From Nitrospirota bacterium (GTDB lineage: Bacteria; Nitrospirota; Thermodesulfovibrionia; Thermodesulfovibrionales; Dissulfurispiraceae): a stretch of 64,000 nt of DNA. The notes beneath the pieces were generated by a model. It saw only the letters and a list, made by a program, of their open reading frames with translations. It was not told where the DNA came from and did no database searches. Where the stretch lies: assembly GCA_021791055.1 (NCBI GenBank), contig JAJYXI010000042.1, forward strand, positions 21,663 through 85,662, given 5' to 3'. Shown here piece after piece: positions 42,912-50,031 of this stretch. The position numbers and the translations under genes were made by a program. Every line of letters begins with the position of its first letter. Within the stretch, counting starts at the first letter, position 1.

Positions 42912-44147
42912 ATGGCAACGAGCAGAACAAGAGGAATGCAGGGGACTACAGGATTATTAAATTATTGTCTGGACACTCAGGGCAAAAATAATCGTGTGCA
43001 GTTTGTGCATAGTACGTTTATATCCGGCACAGATAAAGACGGGATTGCGTCAGAACTTAAACTATTCGCAGGGAAAAAGTATGACGGACTGGCAACACGT
43101 ATATCATTTGACCCACACGACAGAAAATTGTCAGGGCAAGAATTTAAAAACTTTTGTGAAATAATTAGTAAAGACTACCTAAAGGATCGCAATTATATTG
43201 CGATATGCCACAACGACACGGAACACCAGCACATCCATATTATTAGCACGTTTTTGGATGCGGATAACAAACCCCTTAACTTTGTCGGGAGGGCAAAATA
43301 CAAAGAAGCAATACGACAACAAGAAACAATCGATAAAGCATGCCGTGAACTAAATTTATCCACTCTGCAAAGACCAGAAGGGCGTTTTAATACCAGAGAT
43401 GGGATTGAAGGCTATAGCTACAAAAACGAGCGGATTGTTAAAGCGGAGAAACAGGGAAAACAGCCCGAGAAAGCAGAATTACGAAAGCTCATTAACAATG
43501 CTAAAAGTATATCAGAGCTTGAGCCGTATATCACCAGAGAGACAGAAAACAGTTTAACGTTTTCTTTTAAGGGCAAGAAAATCAGGCTAAATAGTATTAA
43601 CATGAGCCTCAAAAACAGGGCAGACCTTGAAACCTATATCAGCAATCGCATACAGCACAATCAGGGCAATGCTGACCGTCTCCGTAGGGCAGAGCAGATG
43701 TTTTTAAACCGCCTTACAAAAACGATGGAGGCACTGAAATATCAGGGCATGGCAAAACAAGAGATACAAAACAGGATTAATGCTGTCCTCTCTCACAGAG
43801 CCAAGAATGACGCCCCTTCTGCCCGCTGGGAGAGCTTGAAAAATATGAAATCCGAACTGGACAGGGTTATGACGAGGGAGCAGTTGCAGACGATAAAACA
43901 GCAGATGTACCGCCAACAACTGATAAAACGGCATCAGTCAAAAATGCTGAAAAAAGCGCTCAGGGCGGGCAATCCCATAGCCGCATTTGCACTGGGGATT
44001 ACCTATATCATCAACGCCATTGCCACAAGGCACGGCGACATCAACCGGGACGGAATAACCGAGGATTACATAACCGAACTATTGAAAACGAAACAAACCC
44101 TGAAACAACCAACGCCAGAGCCAAACCGCATGGCTCCGGGAAACTAA
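42912..44147 (+). CDS. Relaxase (MobA/VirD2 family, MOBP-like)
   Basis: 411 residues. The N-terminal nuclease domain has a candidate catalytic Tyr in GLLNYCLDTQG (residue 17), and the metal-binding triple-His block in ICHNDTEHQHIHIISTF (near residue 100). It would nick oriT, stay covalently on the 5' end and be exported with the strand through a helper T4SS. The C-terminal 200 residues are helical and basic. The last residues, KQTLKQPTPEPNRMAPGN, resemble the tail of the 45564 protein, a possible shared secretion signal. Confidence 0.88.
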   Translation: MATSRTRGMQGTTGLLNYCLDTQGKNNRVQFVHSTFISGTDKDGIASELKLFAGKKYDGLATRISFDPHDRKLSGQEFKNFCEIISKDYLKDRNYIAICHNDTEHQHIHIISTFLDADNKPLNFVGRAKYKEAIRQQETIDKACRELNLSTLQRPEGRFNTRDGIEGYSYKNERIVKAEKQGKQPEKAELRKLINNAKSISELEPYITRETENSLTFSFKGKKIRLNSINMSLKNRADLETYISNRIQHNQGNADRLRRAEQMFLNRLTKTMEALKYQGMAKQEIQNRINAVLSHRAKNDAPSARWESLKNMKSELDRVMTREQLQTIKQQMYRQQLIKRHQSKMLKKALRAGNPIAAFALGITYIINAIATRHGDINRDGITEDYITELLKTKQTLKQPTPEPNRMAPGN

Positions 44148-44159
44148 AGGAGGTATAAA

Positions 44160-45383
44160 ATGGATTTTGCAAATCTTTACTCAGACCTTTTAGGGCGCAC
44201 ATCATATTTGATGAGTGCATACGCTAATGAAATCGGCAGCACCGCCATTTCCCTTGCTTTTGTCATGTCTCTAATGCGTATCGGCAACGAGGCATGGAAA
44301 AGTGGCTATGAAAAATCAATGCCGTTCATCAAAGACCAAGCGGCGAAATTCATTGTTGTTGTTGCCCTCTGTATGCCGTTCAATCTTATCCCCGGATACA
44401 ACGGCAGCTTTATTACAACGTTTCCACAGGTGGTTATGGAATCAGGATTCCAGACGGCTAAGGGGATAATTGCAAACGGCGGGAATTGGAGTGCATCAAC
44501 GCTAATTATGCTGCCAAATAATCTGGATGAAAAAATACGCAAACTCAAGGCAGAACAAGCACAGACGGCGGCGCAGAAAGAGGCGGAGTTTAACCAGTTA
44601 TGGGAGAGTGACGAATTTAAGAAGGATTTGGAAAAAAACGCCAAATTTAGCTCAATCGGCACGTTTATAAAAGGGTTGGCTGTTGCCGTTATTATCTTAG
44701 CTGTCATGTCTCCCCTGCTGATTGCCCTTGCCATGATTGGCGGTATAGCCGGCTGGATTGCTGCTGGGACGATTGTAATAATCGTATTGTCGAGGATGCA
44801 GGGCTGGGCAGACGGGACGGTGGCTGCCACGCCCCCAGCGTTTGAGCTTTTAAAATGGGCGCTGAACGAAATGGCGCAGTTTATATTTACGTCAGTTGCC
44901 ACGTTTAGTTTTTATGCAGTGATGATAACCGCCAGCATCAAAGCCGTTATCCACACATTGCTTTTTCCCATCTCGGTTATCAACGTTGGGTTTGAGAGCA
45001 GACGGCAGATTTTTTATTCCCAAATCGCTAAATTTATTTCCCTTGCCCTGACCCCCGTTGTTGCTTGTATCGTGTTTATTGTCTCCGCCGAAGCATTTAC
45101 CATGCTATCGGGTAAATTTGGTTTAATCGAGGTCATGCAACGGGTTTTTGTCGGTTCAACGCCATCACACGATGCGCCTGTGATGCAGATAGTTTCGTGG
45201 TTTTTCCGCTTTGCTATTGCCTGCCTGATAGCCCCGGCGATGCTTGCTCTGCCCGTTGCAAAACTGATTTGGCAAAGCGAGCGTTTCGCCAGTGAGGTTA
45301 TCGGGCAAGGATTCGCCGCCATGAACACATTTCAGAATTGGGGAAACGTTGGGGCAAACATGCCATCGATGCCCCGGAAATAA
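44160..45383 (+). CDS. TrbL/VirB6-like polytopic membrane protein
   Basis: 407 residues with about six membrane spans, including FIVVVALCMPFNLIP, VAVIILAVMSPLLIALAMIG, FIFTSVATFSFYAVMITASI, FISLALTPVVACIVFIVS and FFRFAIACLIAPAMLALPV. A soluble, Lys/Glu-rich helix lies between spans 1 and 2. The layout resembles TrbL/VirB6 channel components or conjugative entry-exclusion-type proteins. AAAGGAGG 6 bases upstream. Alone, without other T4SS genes, it may adapt a helper apparatus. Family assignment rests on topology only. Confidence 0.65.
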   Translation: MDFANLYSDLLGRTSYLMSAYANEIGSTAISLAFVMSLMRIGNEAWKSGYEKSMPFIKDQAAKFIVVVALCMPFNLIPGYNGSFITTFPQVVMESGFQTAKGIIANGGNWSASTLIMLPNNLDEKIRKLKAEQAQTAAQKEAEFNQLWESDEFKKDLEKNAKFSSIGTFIKGLAVAVIILAVMSPLLIALAMIGGIAGWIAAGTIVIIVLSRMQGWADGTVAATPPAFELLKWALNEMAQFIFTSVATFSFYAVMITASIKAVIHTLLFPISVINVGFESRRQIFYSQIAKFISLALTPVVACIVFIVSAEAFTMLSGKFGLIEVMQRVFVGSTPSHDAPVMQIVSWFFRFAIACLIAPAMLALPVAKLIWQSERFASEVIGQGFAAMNTFQNWGNVGANMPSMPRK

Positions 45384-45398
45384 AGGAGGGATAAAAAT

Positions 45399-45551
45399 AT
45401 GGATAAAGAACAGCTAAAAAAAGACTTACAGGATTTTAGAAAAGGTATGACCGAGGAGGCAGCCAGCATTGGCAGAATCACCGCTGCTGTAATGGTTGCT
45501 GTTGTGGTCATGATGGCTATTTTTAATGTCATCGAGGTTATGGGAATGTAA
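45399..45551 (+). CDS. Small single-span membrane protein
   Basis: 50 residues, AAGGAGGG upstream. A charged N-terminus (MDKEQLKKDLQDFRKGMTEE) precedes one membrane span (AAVMVAVVVMMAIFNVIEVM). Between the VirB6-like gene and the next small gene with the same Shine-Dalgarno pattern, so likely a real cistron. Function unknown. Confidence 0.6.
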   Translation: MDKEQLKKDLQDFRKGMTEEAASIGRITAAVMVAVVVMMAIFNVIEVMGM

Positions 45552-45563
45552 AGGAGGGACAAA

Positions 45564-45824
45564 ATGATTAAAAAAATTACAGATGCAGTAACAAACGAAA
45601 TCAAAAAACGGATTGAGCCGCAGATGGACGGCATCGATAAAAAATTGGACCGAATTAATAATCGTATCGATAACATCGAGAGCTACATGGAATTGCGAGC
45701 TATGATGAAAAATTTTGACATGCTGTTATCGAAACACGATAACGCCGACGTAAACGATGTTTTAAATCCATCGCAGACGCTGAAAAAACCAACACAGCAG
45801 AACAACAGGAGACCGGGACAATGA
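45564..45824 (+). CDS. Element protein with coiled coil and LNP/LK C-terminal tail
   Basis: 86 residues, AAGGAGGG upstream. A helical coiled-coil-like N-terminal part (MDGIDKKLDRINNRIDNIES, heptads of I/L) and a polar tail VLNPSQTLKKPTQQNNRRPG. The tail matches others in the element (relaxase, 47282 protein). Function unknown. Confidence 0.65.
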   Translation: MIKKITDAVTNEIKKRIEPQMDGIDKKLDRINNRIDNIESYMELRAMMKNFDMLLSKHDNADVNDVLNPSQTLKKPTQQNNRRPGQ

Positions 45825-45997
45825 GTATGTTCACCACAGCCGAGAAAATATGTTTACACATCACAAATCTGGTTTTTTGGCTATGCGTGCATGCCGTTGT
45901 TGATAGTTTCCCAATCGAGCAGGACGCCGTGTCTCTGGTCATGGGGAGCATCGTTGTTAGTACGATATACACAATTACACAGGAGGTCAACAGATGA
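45821..45997 (+). CDS. Small hydrophobic protein
   Basis: 58 residues, start overlapping the previous stop (ATGA). Two hydrophobic stretches (ICLHITNLVFWLCVHAVV; DAVSLVMGSIVVSTIYTI) suggest a two-span membrane protein, holin-like in size. No family recognised. Confidence 0.5.
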   Translation: MSMFTTAEKICLHITNLVFWLCVHAVVDSFPIEQDAVSLVMGSIVVSTIYTITQEVNR

Positions 45998-46164
45998 AAA
46001 AGATGATAACTATTAAACGCTACATCCCATCCAGAGAGGATTACACCGAGCCGTTGAATTTTAAGAAGCTTAAAGAAAAAGGCATAACAGAAAAATATGT
46101 TAAAAAACTTTTAGGAGGACAAAGAAATGGAACAGGCATTAAAAACAAAAATACAGCGTTGTAA
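45994..46164 (+). CDS. Small basic protein
   Basis: 56 residues, start overlapping the previous stop and preceded by AGGAGG. Lys-rich (MKKMITIKRYIPSREDYTEP, LKEKGITEKYVKKLLGG). Its 3' end overlaps the next gene by 38 bases. Unknown function. Confidence 0.45.
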   Translation: MKKMITIKRYIPSREDYTEPLNFKKLKEKGITEKYVKKLLGGQRNGTGIKNKNTAL

Positions 46165-46903
46165 AAACGCAGGGAGTGTGTTTCACCACAAGGGGCGCAG
46201 GGTTGCCACCTATGCCCCTGACAGCCTGCCCATTGAGCGCATGGCATTGCAGGAGGCACAGGAAATACTACAGAAACACGGCGCAGGAGCGTTGTTTGGC
46301 GTGTATCAACAACTATCAGTGAGATTTGGCAGTTTGATTGTTCTGTTGCCTGTGGGACAGCAGGTAACGGATCCGTTGATAGCGCAGGCAATGGCAGAGA
46401 TGCAGTTAGTCGTTACGAGTGCAGATAAAGCGTATTGTCTGTCGTGGTATTTTAATATCAGAGCAGGACAGGCTAAACTGGACGTAGCGCAGATGTTTAA
46501 TATAGACGCAGAGCAGGCGATTAAAAACATCAGGGAGATGCTCACATACTCGTTGCATCTAATCCAAACAGCACAGCGGGAAATGCAGGAATATCAATCC
46601 TCTGAACGTTACAACGACACGCTGGCGCAAATCGAAATACTACAGAAATACATTTACTATCCTGAATCGTTAGACAATTTCAAACGAGAGTTTATGCGCA
46701 ATATCCCCGCAGGCGGCGCAGATTTGTTGGTTGTAGAGGACGAGCGGTTATATAACTACATTACGTCAGCATTTGCCCGGCAAATCGCTGATTCACAGGG
46801 CGCATATGCAGAGCACCAAAAGTGGCGTAGAGAGCTATTAATGAGCATTGGCGATGACTCCGCAGGAGATGCAGGCGGAGTAAATATCACAATGGGGAGG
46901 TGA
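46127..46903 (+). CDS. Element protein of unknown function
   Basis: 258 residues with TAGGAGG upstream. Helical, soluble and without a recognised motif; notable segments are GAGALFGVYQQLSVRFGSLI and KLDVAQMFNIDAEQAIKNIR. The next gene starts 7 bases after the stop. Probably part of the same maintenance/transfer operon. Confidence 0.65.
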   Translation: MEQALKTKIQRCKNAGSVFHHKGRRVATYAPDSLPIERMALQEAQEILQKHGAGALFGVYQQLSVRFGSLIVLLPVGQQVTDPLIAQAMAEMQLVVTSADKAYCLSWYFNIRAGQAKLDVAQMFNIDAEQAIKNIREMLTYSLHLIQTAQREMQEYQSSERYNDTLAQIEILQKYIYYPESLDNFKREFMRNIPAGGADLLVVEDERLYNYITSAFARQIADSQGAYAEHQKWRRELLMSIGDDSAGDAGGVNITMGR

Positions 46904-46909
46904 TTGAAA

Positions 46910-47266
46910 ATGAGTAAAGAGTTTGACGACATTTTAAATCCGCCAAAACCAGCACAGGGACAGGGAGACGATATTATCAGTGCCGATAATATTACTGCAA
47001 CGTTAACAATCACGAAGCAGGAATTAACAAGGGCGATGAAAAAACTACACGAGTTAACCAACGCCGATAAGTTACATCAAGCTTTTAATCTTGTGTGGTA
47101 TAAAAAAATGGACATCGCGACCGCAGAGCAGATGGGGATGATTACGACCCTGTATCGATGCGCAAAGGACGGGTCTGTTAGACCACCAGTTGATTTGGAC
47201 GATTATTACAGGGAAACAAACGGACTGAATACAGCCCCACCATCGGGCAATAAACCGGGATTGTAG
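46910..47266 (+). CDS. Element protein with N-terminal DDILNPP motif
   Basis: 118 residues from ATG 46910 (GGGGAGG at 46894-46900; a TTG at 46904 is too close). Begins MSKEFDDILNPPKPAQGQGD, repeating the (D)xLNPP motif of its neighbours. The rest is helical (TITKQELTRAMKKLHELTN, WYKKMDIATAEQMGMI). Unknown function. Confidence 0.6.
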   Translation: MSKEFDDILNPPKPAQGQGDDIISADNITATLTITKQELTRAMKKLHELTNADKLHQAFNLVWYKKMDIATAEQMGMITTLYRCAKDGSVRPPVDLDDYYRETNGLNTAPPSGNKPGL

Positions 47267-47281
47267 AAAGGAGGAAACACT

Positions 47282-47506
47282 ATGCTTAGGGAATTGGAAA
47301 GTTTAGGCAACGGAGACCCTATGCCGTTGTTTAATGGTCTAACCAGGACGGCACAGACCCTATCTCAGCTAATGCCAAAACAGGACGAGAAACAGCACAT
47401 CCTTGACGTGCTTAATCCGCCGCAATCGTTGAAACAACAGCCGGAGCGGACAAACGAGCAGGACAATTACAACAACGTTGATTTATCGCCGAGACCGGGC
47501 AGGTAA
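47282..47506 (+). CDS. Small element protein with LDVLNPPQSLKQ tail
   Basis: 74 residues, AAAGGAGG upstream. The second half HILDVLNPPQSLKQQPERT and terminal SPRPGR match the tails of the 45564 protein and the relaxase. It is the last cistron of the rightward operon, followed by a terminator. Confidence 0.6.
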   Translation: MLRELESLGNGDPMPLFNGLTRTAQTLSQLMPKQDEKQHILDVLNPPQSLKQQPERTNEQDNYNNVDLSPRPGR

Positions 47507-47519
47507 TCCACGACAGAGA

Positions 47520-47547
47520 GGGCAGGTTAATTCCTGCCCTTTTTTTA
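47520..47547 (+). terminator. Rho-independent terminator of the mob operon
   Basis: GGGCAGG (47520-47526), loop TTAATT, CCTGCCC (47533-47539), then T8. It follows the 47282-47506 gene. Confidence 0.92.
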
Positions 47548-47629
47548 TCCTTCTCCGTCCCTCTCCGTAAAAATTAATGTCCATGACGCTATTTAAACCA
47601 GTATCACTTTTTTAAGGAGGATACTGTTT

Positions 47630-47941
47630 ATGGAAAAGTTGTTGAAGGCAGAGGAAGTTGCAGAGATGTTGAGCGTAGAGCTTAGCACAATTTACAACTG
47701 GTCGCACAAGGGAAAAAGAGGCGTGAGTAAGATTCCGTTTCTTAAGGTTGGGGCATGCTTGCGATTCAGGCAGAGCGACATTGAGGCGTGGCTATGTCCC
47801 AAGGAGAGGGAATCAAAACCACAGCCAGACAAAGAGCCAGAGATTAAAAAACCAAAGACAAAGACAGGGCATCGGAAAAAGAAAAATCTATACATCGATA
47901 GCCTTGTTGAGTCTGCAAAAGCAGATGTATTAATCGATTAA
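47630..47941 (+). CDS. Helix-turn-helix excisionase-like protein
   Basis: 103 residues. MerR/Xis-type HTH: LLKAEEVAEMLSVELSTIYN, WSHKGKRGVSKIPFLKVG, LRFRQSDIEAWLCP, then a basic Lys/Pro-rich tail (KPQPDKEPEIKKPKTKTG). Adjacent to the integrase, it likely directs excision or regulates it. Two AATCGATTAA sites (47930-47941 as a palindrome TTAATCGATTAA, and 47951-47960) flank its stop codon. AAGGAGG upstream. Confidence 0.82.
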   Translation: MEKLLKAEEVAEMLSVELSTIYNWSHKGKRGVSKIPFLKVGACLRFRQSDIEAWLCPKERESKPQPDKEPEIKKPKTKTGHRKKKNLYIDSLVESAKADVLID

Positions 47942-48083
47942 CGCCTCTACAATCGATTAATACCTCAAGGACGATACAAACATCGTCTTAGAATGTGATA
48001 TACTCTCCACAAGGCTTATAGGCTCTTTGACAACGGCGGGAACACAAGGTCTTTGTGGAGTAGTAAGGAAAGGAGAATAACTT

Positions 48084-49190
48084 ATGAAACACAAGACAGG
48101 ATTGTATTTAAGAGGTAACACGTACTGGATGTCATTTACGGCAAACGGCAAGGCATATCAGCGCAGTACAGGCACAGGGGACAGGAAGTTAGCAGAGAAA
48201 ATCAGGGCAAAGGTGACGACCCAGATAGCAGAAGGGAAATGGTTTGAGATTGACGTGGCAAGGCAGCATACGTTCGAGGACATGACAGATAAATTCCTGA
48301 ATGAGCATTGCAAGTTTAACAGAACGCCCAGCACCTATAAAAGATACAAGGATGCTGTAAGACTCTTGGAGCCTTATTTATCTGGACTAACCATCGATAA
48401 AATAACTTCAAACCTCGTTAACCACGCTAAAAATGACCTTCTGCAAAAGGGATATAAAAAGGCTACAGTGTTTTTGACTATCAGGATGCTGTCTAAGATG
48501 TTTAACCTTGCAATTAAGGAATGGGAATGGTGCAATCTCAATCCTGTTTCAAAGGTTACCCTCGGAAAACCTAACAATGAAGTGGACAGGTGGTTGACCT
48601 ATGAGGAAGAACAGAAGCTGCTAAGTGGCATGTCAGGATGGATGCAGGAAATCTGCCTGTTTGCCTTGAATACAGGCATGAGGCAGAATGAAATCCTATC
48701 CCTGAAAATTCATAATGTGAATCTGTTTAACAGAACTGTTACGGTTGCTAAAGAGAACTCAAAAACCAAAGAGGCGAGGGTAATTCCTTTAAACAGTGTT
48801 GCCCTTGAGATACTAAAGAAACGACTGTCCACGCCTTCTATATCAGGTTATGTATTCTATGAAAAGACAGGACAGAAGATTGACCAATTCAGTTTCGCTA
48901 ATCTCTTTAAACACTATGTCAAAAGGTCAGAGATAACACATTGCCGATTCCATGACCTGAGGCACACCTTTGCAACAAGATTGGTTCAGTCAGGCGTTGA
49001 CATCTACAAGGTGAGTAAACTATTAGGGCATTCCGACATATCCACTACCCAAAGATATGCCCACCATTACCCTGAAAGTCTAAGAAATTCGGTTGAGATT
49101 TTAGACACTTTTTATGCCGAAAATCAGACCGAAAAACAGGGCGATTATTACAATATTATGACAGTGGCAGGGGGTAAGACACATAACTAA
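48084..49190 (+). CDS. Tyrosine site-specific integrase
   Basis: 368 residues. N-terminal arm/SAM-like core-binding region (KFNRTPSTYKRYKDAVRLLE), then the catalytic domain with R (LNTGMRQNEILSLKI), H-x-x-R (FHDLRHTFATRLVQSG), H/W (KLLGHSDISTTQ) and Tyr (RYAHHYPESL). It recombines attP with the chromosomal site. It ends 27 bases before attR. The last 25 residues contain the 23-bp subterminal repeat (DYYNIMTV). Confidence 0.93.
   Translation: MKHKTGLYLRGNTYWMSFTANGKAYQRSTGTGDRKLAEKIRAKVTTQIAEGKWFEIDVARQHTFEDMTDKFLNEHCKFNRTPSTYKRYKDAVRLLEPYLSGLTIDKITSNLVNHAKNDLLQKGYKKATVFLTIRMLSKMFNLAIKEWEWCNLNPVSKVTLGKPNNEVDRWLTYEEEQKLLSGMSGWMQEICLFALNTGMRQNEILSLKIHNVNLFNRTVTVAKENSKTKEARVIPLNSVALEILKKRLSTPSISGYVFYEKTGQKIDQFSFANLFKHYVKRSEITHCRFHDLRHTFATRLVQSGVDIYKVSKLLGHSDISTTQRYAHHYPESLRNSVEILDTFYAENQTEKQGDYYNIMTVAGGKTHN
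49144..49166 (+). repeat. Right copy of the 23-bp subterminal direct repeat
   Basis: Exact copy of 37785-37807 in the same orientation, inside the integrase gene. Confidence 0.75.
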
Positions 49191-49217
49191 TTGTTTTTAA
49201 AAGTGAAAATAGGGGTT

Positions 49218-49237
49218 CTTTAAAGAACTCCTAACTC
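49218..49237 (+). repeat. attR core
   Basis: Identical to 37649-37668. It covers the last codons of the convergent 49220-49591 gene, which keeps its reading frame and stop. Confidence 0.88.
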
Positions 49238-49591
49238 TTTCTTAAGCCACTCTTCCACTCTTTTGTTAATCGGATACATGCTGAAATATGCCTTGCTTTT
49301 GTTCTCTTCTATGGCTTCCAGCAGCAAATCCTGAGGGATCTCATCTATCTGTGCCAGTGTTTCTGCATAATCAGCAGCGGTGTGGCGCATCAAGAAGAGG
49401 ATTGGCTTTTTATCCATAGTGTCTATATAAAAAACATATCCCTTTATAGGCTCTTTTGCCTTTATTCCTTCCTCTGTGATTATACGCCTCGGCTCCATTA
49501 AATCCTTCGGATCAATGTCCCACCTTATATTCTCTATAACAAAAGATTCCTTCTTAATGTCGTTCAATGATAAAACCTTACTGAATATCAT
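49220..49591 (-). CDS. Conserved-looking hypothetical protein at the att site
   Basis: 123 residues. Mixed alpha/beta (FVIENIRWDIDPKDLMEPRR, GYVFYIDTMDKKPILFLMRH) with a helical C-terminus ending RVEEWLKKELGVL. No family recognised. Joining the flanks without the element would make it overlap the HAD gene tail to tail. Confidence 0.65.
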   Translation of the reverse strand: MIFSKVLSLNDIKKESFVIENIRWDIDPKDLMEPRRIITEEGIKAKEPIKGYVFYIDTMDKKPILFLMRHTAADYAETLAQIDEIPQDLLLEAIEENKSKAYFSMYPINKRVEEWLKKELGVL

Positions 49592-49629
49592 ATAGCATTA
49601 CCTCCATAAGACAAATTTAGAAAGGAGCA

Positions 49630-49980
49630 TTATGCATTCCCTACCGGATTACCGGGATTGCTCCTTTTATACACATCTGCTGCGGTTATGCCCACATCTT
49701 CAAGCATTTCCATATTTGCAATGTCTACCGTCTTAAACGGAACCTTTAATGCATCCGCAACCTGCTTTAGCGTCATTCCCTTTGCATAATGCATCTCCGC
49801 AATCATTACCTTAAGTGCATCATCGATGATAAATTTTTTCAGCTCGACATCCACATTTATAACACTGCAAGCCTCATTAAAGTTCAGCCCGTTTTTTAAT
49901 CCCTCCCTTATCTTTGCCATTGCCTCAGTGTAGATATTATCTTCTTCTGCGTTATATTCCCTATACATAAAGTCTGTCAT
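49630..49980 (-). CDS. Hypothetical protein with HTH-like region
   Basis: 116 residues. The central part KGMTLKQVADALKVPFKTVD resembles a helix-turn-helix, and the N-terminus is acidic (YREYNAEEDNIYTEAMAKI). Located between the 49591 gene and the acyl-activating fusion, all on the minus strand. DNA binding is a guess from the helix pattern. Confidence 0.6.
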   Translation of the reverse strand: MTDFMYREYNAEEDNIYTEAMAKIREGLKNGLNFNEACSVINVDVELKKFIIDDALKVMIAEMHYAKGMTLKQVADALKVPFKTVDIANMEMLEDVGITAADVYKRSNPGNPVGNA

Positions 49981-50031
49981 AAAAACTCCTTTTATTCTTA
50001 ATTTATTAAATTTAACACATCCGGCAAAGTT

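Larger units (their letters stand above)
37649..49237. mobile_element. Integrative mobilizable element, 11.6 kb
   Basis: Bounded by a perfect 20-bp direct repeat at 37649-37668 and 49218-49237. A tyrosine integrase ends 27 bases before the right copy. It encodes a replication helicase with iterons, MobC, relaxase, an excisionase-like HTH, a VirB6-like protein and several unknown small proteins. It lacks a coupling protein and most T4SS components, so it should be mobilised by a helper. Confidence 0.88.
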
